Shown: one piece after another, positions 63,479-64,000 of the stretch
How positions within the stretch are numbered: position 1 is the first letter of the stretch
Layout of the letters: each line of letters starts with the position of its first letter
Origin: Chitinophaga filiformis
GTDB lineage: Bacteria > Bacteroidota > Bacteroidia > Chitinophagales > Chitinophagaceae
Assembly (NCBI RefSeq): GCF_023100805.1
Contig: NZ_CP095855.1
Coordinates: forward strand, 7,543,001-7,607,000
Reading direction: 5' to 3'
DNA length: 64,000 bases
Program-made: the position numbers and the translations under genes
Notes under the pieces: generated by a model
Database searches by the model: none
Told to the model about the DNA's origin: nothing
Seen by the model: only the letters and a program-made list of their open reading frames with translations

Positions 63479-64000
63479 GATAGAAAATTAAAGTGATCAA
63501 TAATAAATATGGTACCTGACTTGTGCGGGATGTCTCGTCATGACGGGTTACAAATTTGATGGGATCATCCTGGCACTTTTTTGTAAAAATGTAAACGTTG
63601 GAAAAGGGTTTAATTAAGGAGACGGTTATTCAATATTTCCATTTTTAAAATCTCTGTTTGGGGTTACAACAAATCGAAAATACTAATTTTTTTAGTAGAA
63701 AAAAAGTTTCTGAAAAATTAAGTCTGGAGCTAACTGAGCCGTAGTATTAAATGAAATTCACACTCAATCCGGTTAGAAAATAGACGAAGACTAAAATGAA
63801 AAAAGGAGGATGTATATAAACGAGCCGTTTTAGGCGCCTGAAAGGAATTACGCATAGACAAACTCAGCTCGTAAGTTTGATCGTACTGTTGAGGCTAAAA
63901 ATGGCGGCAAATTGAAAGCAACGCAAGAGATCCTACCAGGCAGGTGGTGATGTAGTTTGCAAGTGGGATATTGGGGACATCAATAAGATTTTACTCTTCT
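63479..64000. other. 522-bp right edge without a supported gene
   Basis: AT-rich and lacking any long frame. The upstream region of the GH5-type gene should be here, but I see no full promoter. A 30-codon plus-strand frame at 63858-63950, between TAG and TGA, has RKFDR and a few other residues that recall IS3 OrfA starts, but this is too little to call. Confidence 0.3.

Noticed and set aside
63858..63950. Possible IS3 OrfA start on the plus strand (RKFDR and nearby residues)
   Set aside because: Only 30 codons between two stops, no inverted repeat and no second transposase frame; too weak to call.

Overview
The window looks like chromosomal DNA of a Bacteroidota member, most likely a Chitinophaga-like soil bacterium (inference from family content, not a database match). 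The evidence is a SusC/SusD pair controlled by an ECF sigma factor and FecR, a T9SS C-terminal sorting domain, exported glycosidases, several AraC regulators, and promoters of the Bacteroidota type (TTTG, about 19 bases, TAnnTTTG). No rRNA, tRNA, CRISPR array, intact insertion sequence or phage was found.

Layout. 1-9 kb: a GH2 glycosidase cut by the left edge with a divergent AraC regulator, then a monooxygenase-like protein, an SDR, a MarR regulator with a clear promoter and operator, an aminoglycoside-phosphotransferase-like protein, a carboxylesterase scrap, a PEP-mutase-family protein and a second AraC regulator. 9-21.7 kb: a Tet-type MFS exporter, a TPR-HTH membrane regulator, a large Asp-box protein secreted by T9SS, a redox pair (aldo/keto reductase and flavodoxin-like quinone reductase) with a divergent LysR regulator, a GNAT acetyltransferase, a GC-rich palindrome array, and AraC, HD and ArsR genes.

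21.8-35.2 kb is the metabolic core: an exported TreS-like GH13 enzyme followed by an almost complete route from (hypo)xanthine to ureidoglycolate: xdhA-xdhB-xdhC, uricase, allB, allC, allE, uraD, uraH. The last gene of the run is an HpcH/citrate-lyase-like aldolase (DUF6986 type), which may use the glyoxylate the pathway produces. No ureidoglycolate-splitting enzyme, purine permease or dedicated regulator is in view. Lone genes follow: KTSC, ThuA, a serine hydrolase, a glyoxylate-reductase-type dehydrogenase, a possible small RNA, an exported unknown protein behind a triple 20-bp repeat, and an S41 peptidase.

41-46 kb holds a PEBP protein, an AraC regulator, a DUF2459-like protein, a SUFU-like protein, a rhomboid protease and a DinB protein. 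Between them lie REP-like double hairpins. Next to the rhomboid gene, three tandem 85-bp units each repeat the last 13 codons of that gene plus a hairpin, the oddest structure in the window. 46-54 kb is one nutrient-uptake unit on the minus strand: sigma, FecR, SusC with an STN domain, SusD and an exported phosphodiesterase. 54-64 kb has a DUF4291 gene, poorly known AT-rich genes, a three-gene envelope group (membrane protein, exported coiled-coil protein, TIG lipoprotein), and a 996-residue GH5-type enzyme with three C-terminal repeats and no visible signal peptide. The last 520 bases have no gene I can support.
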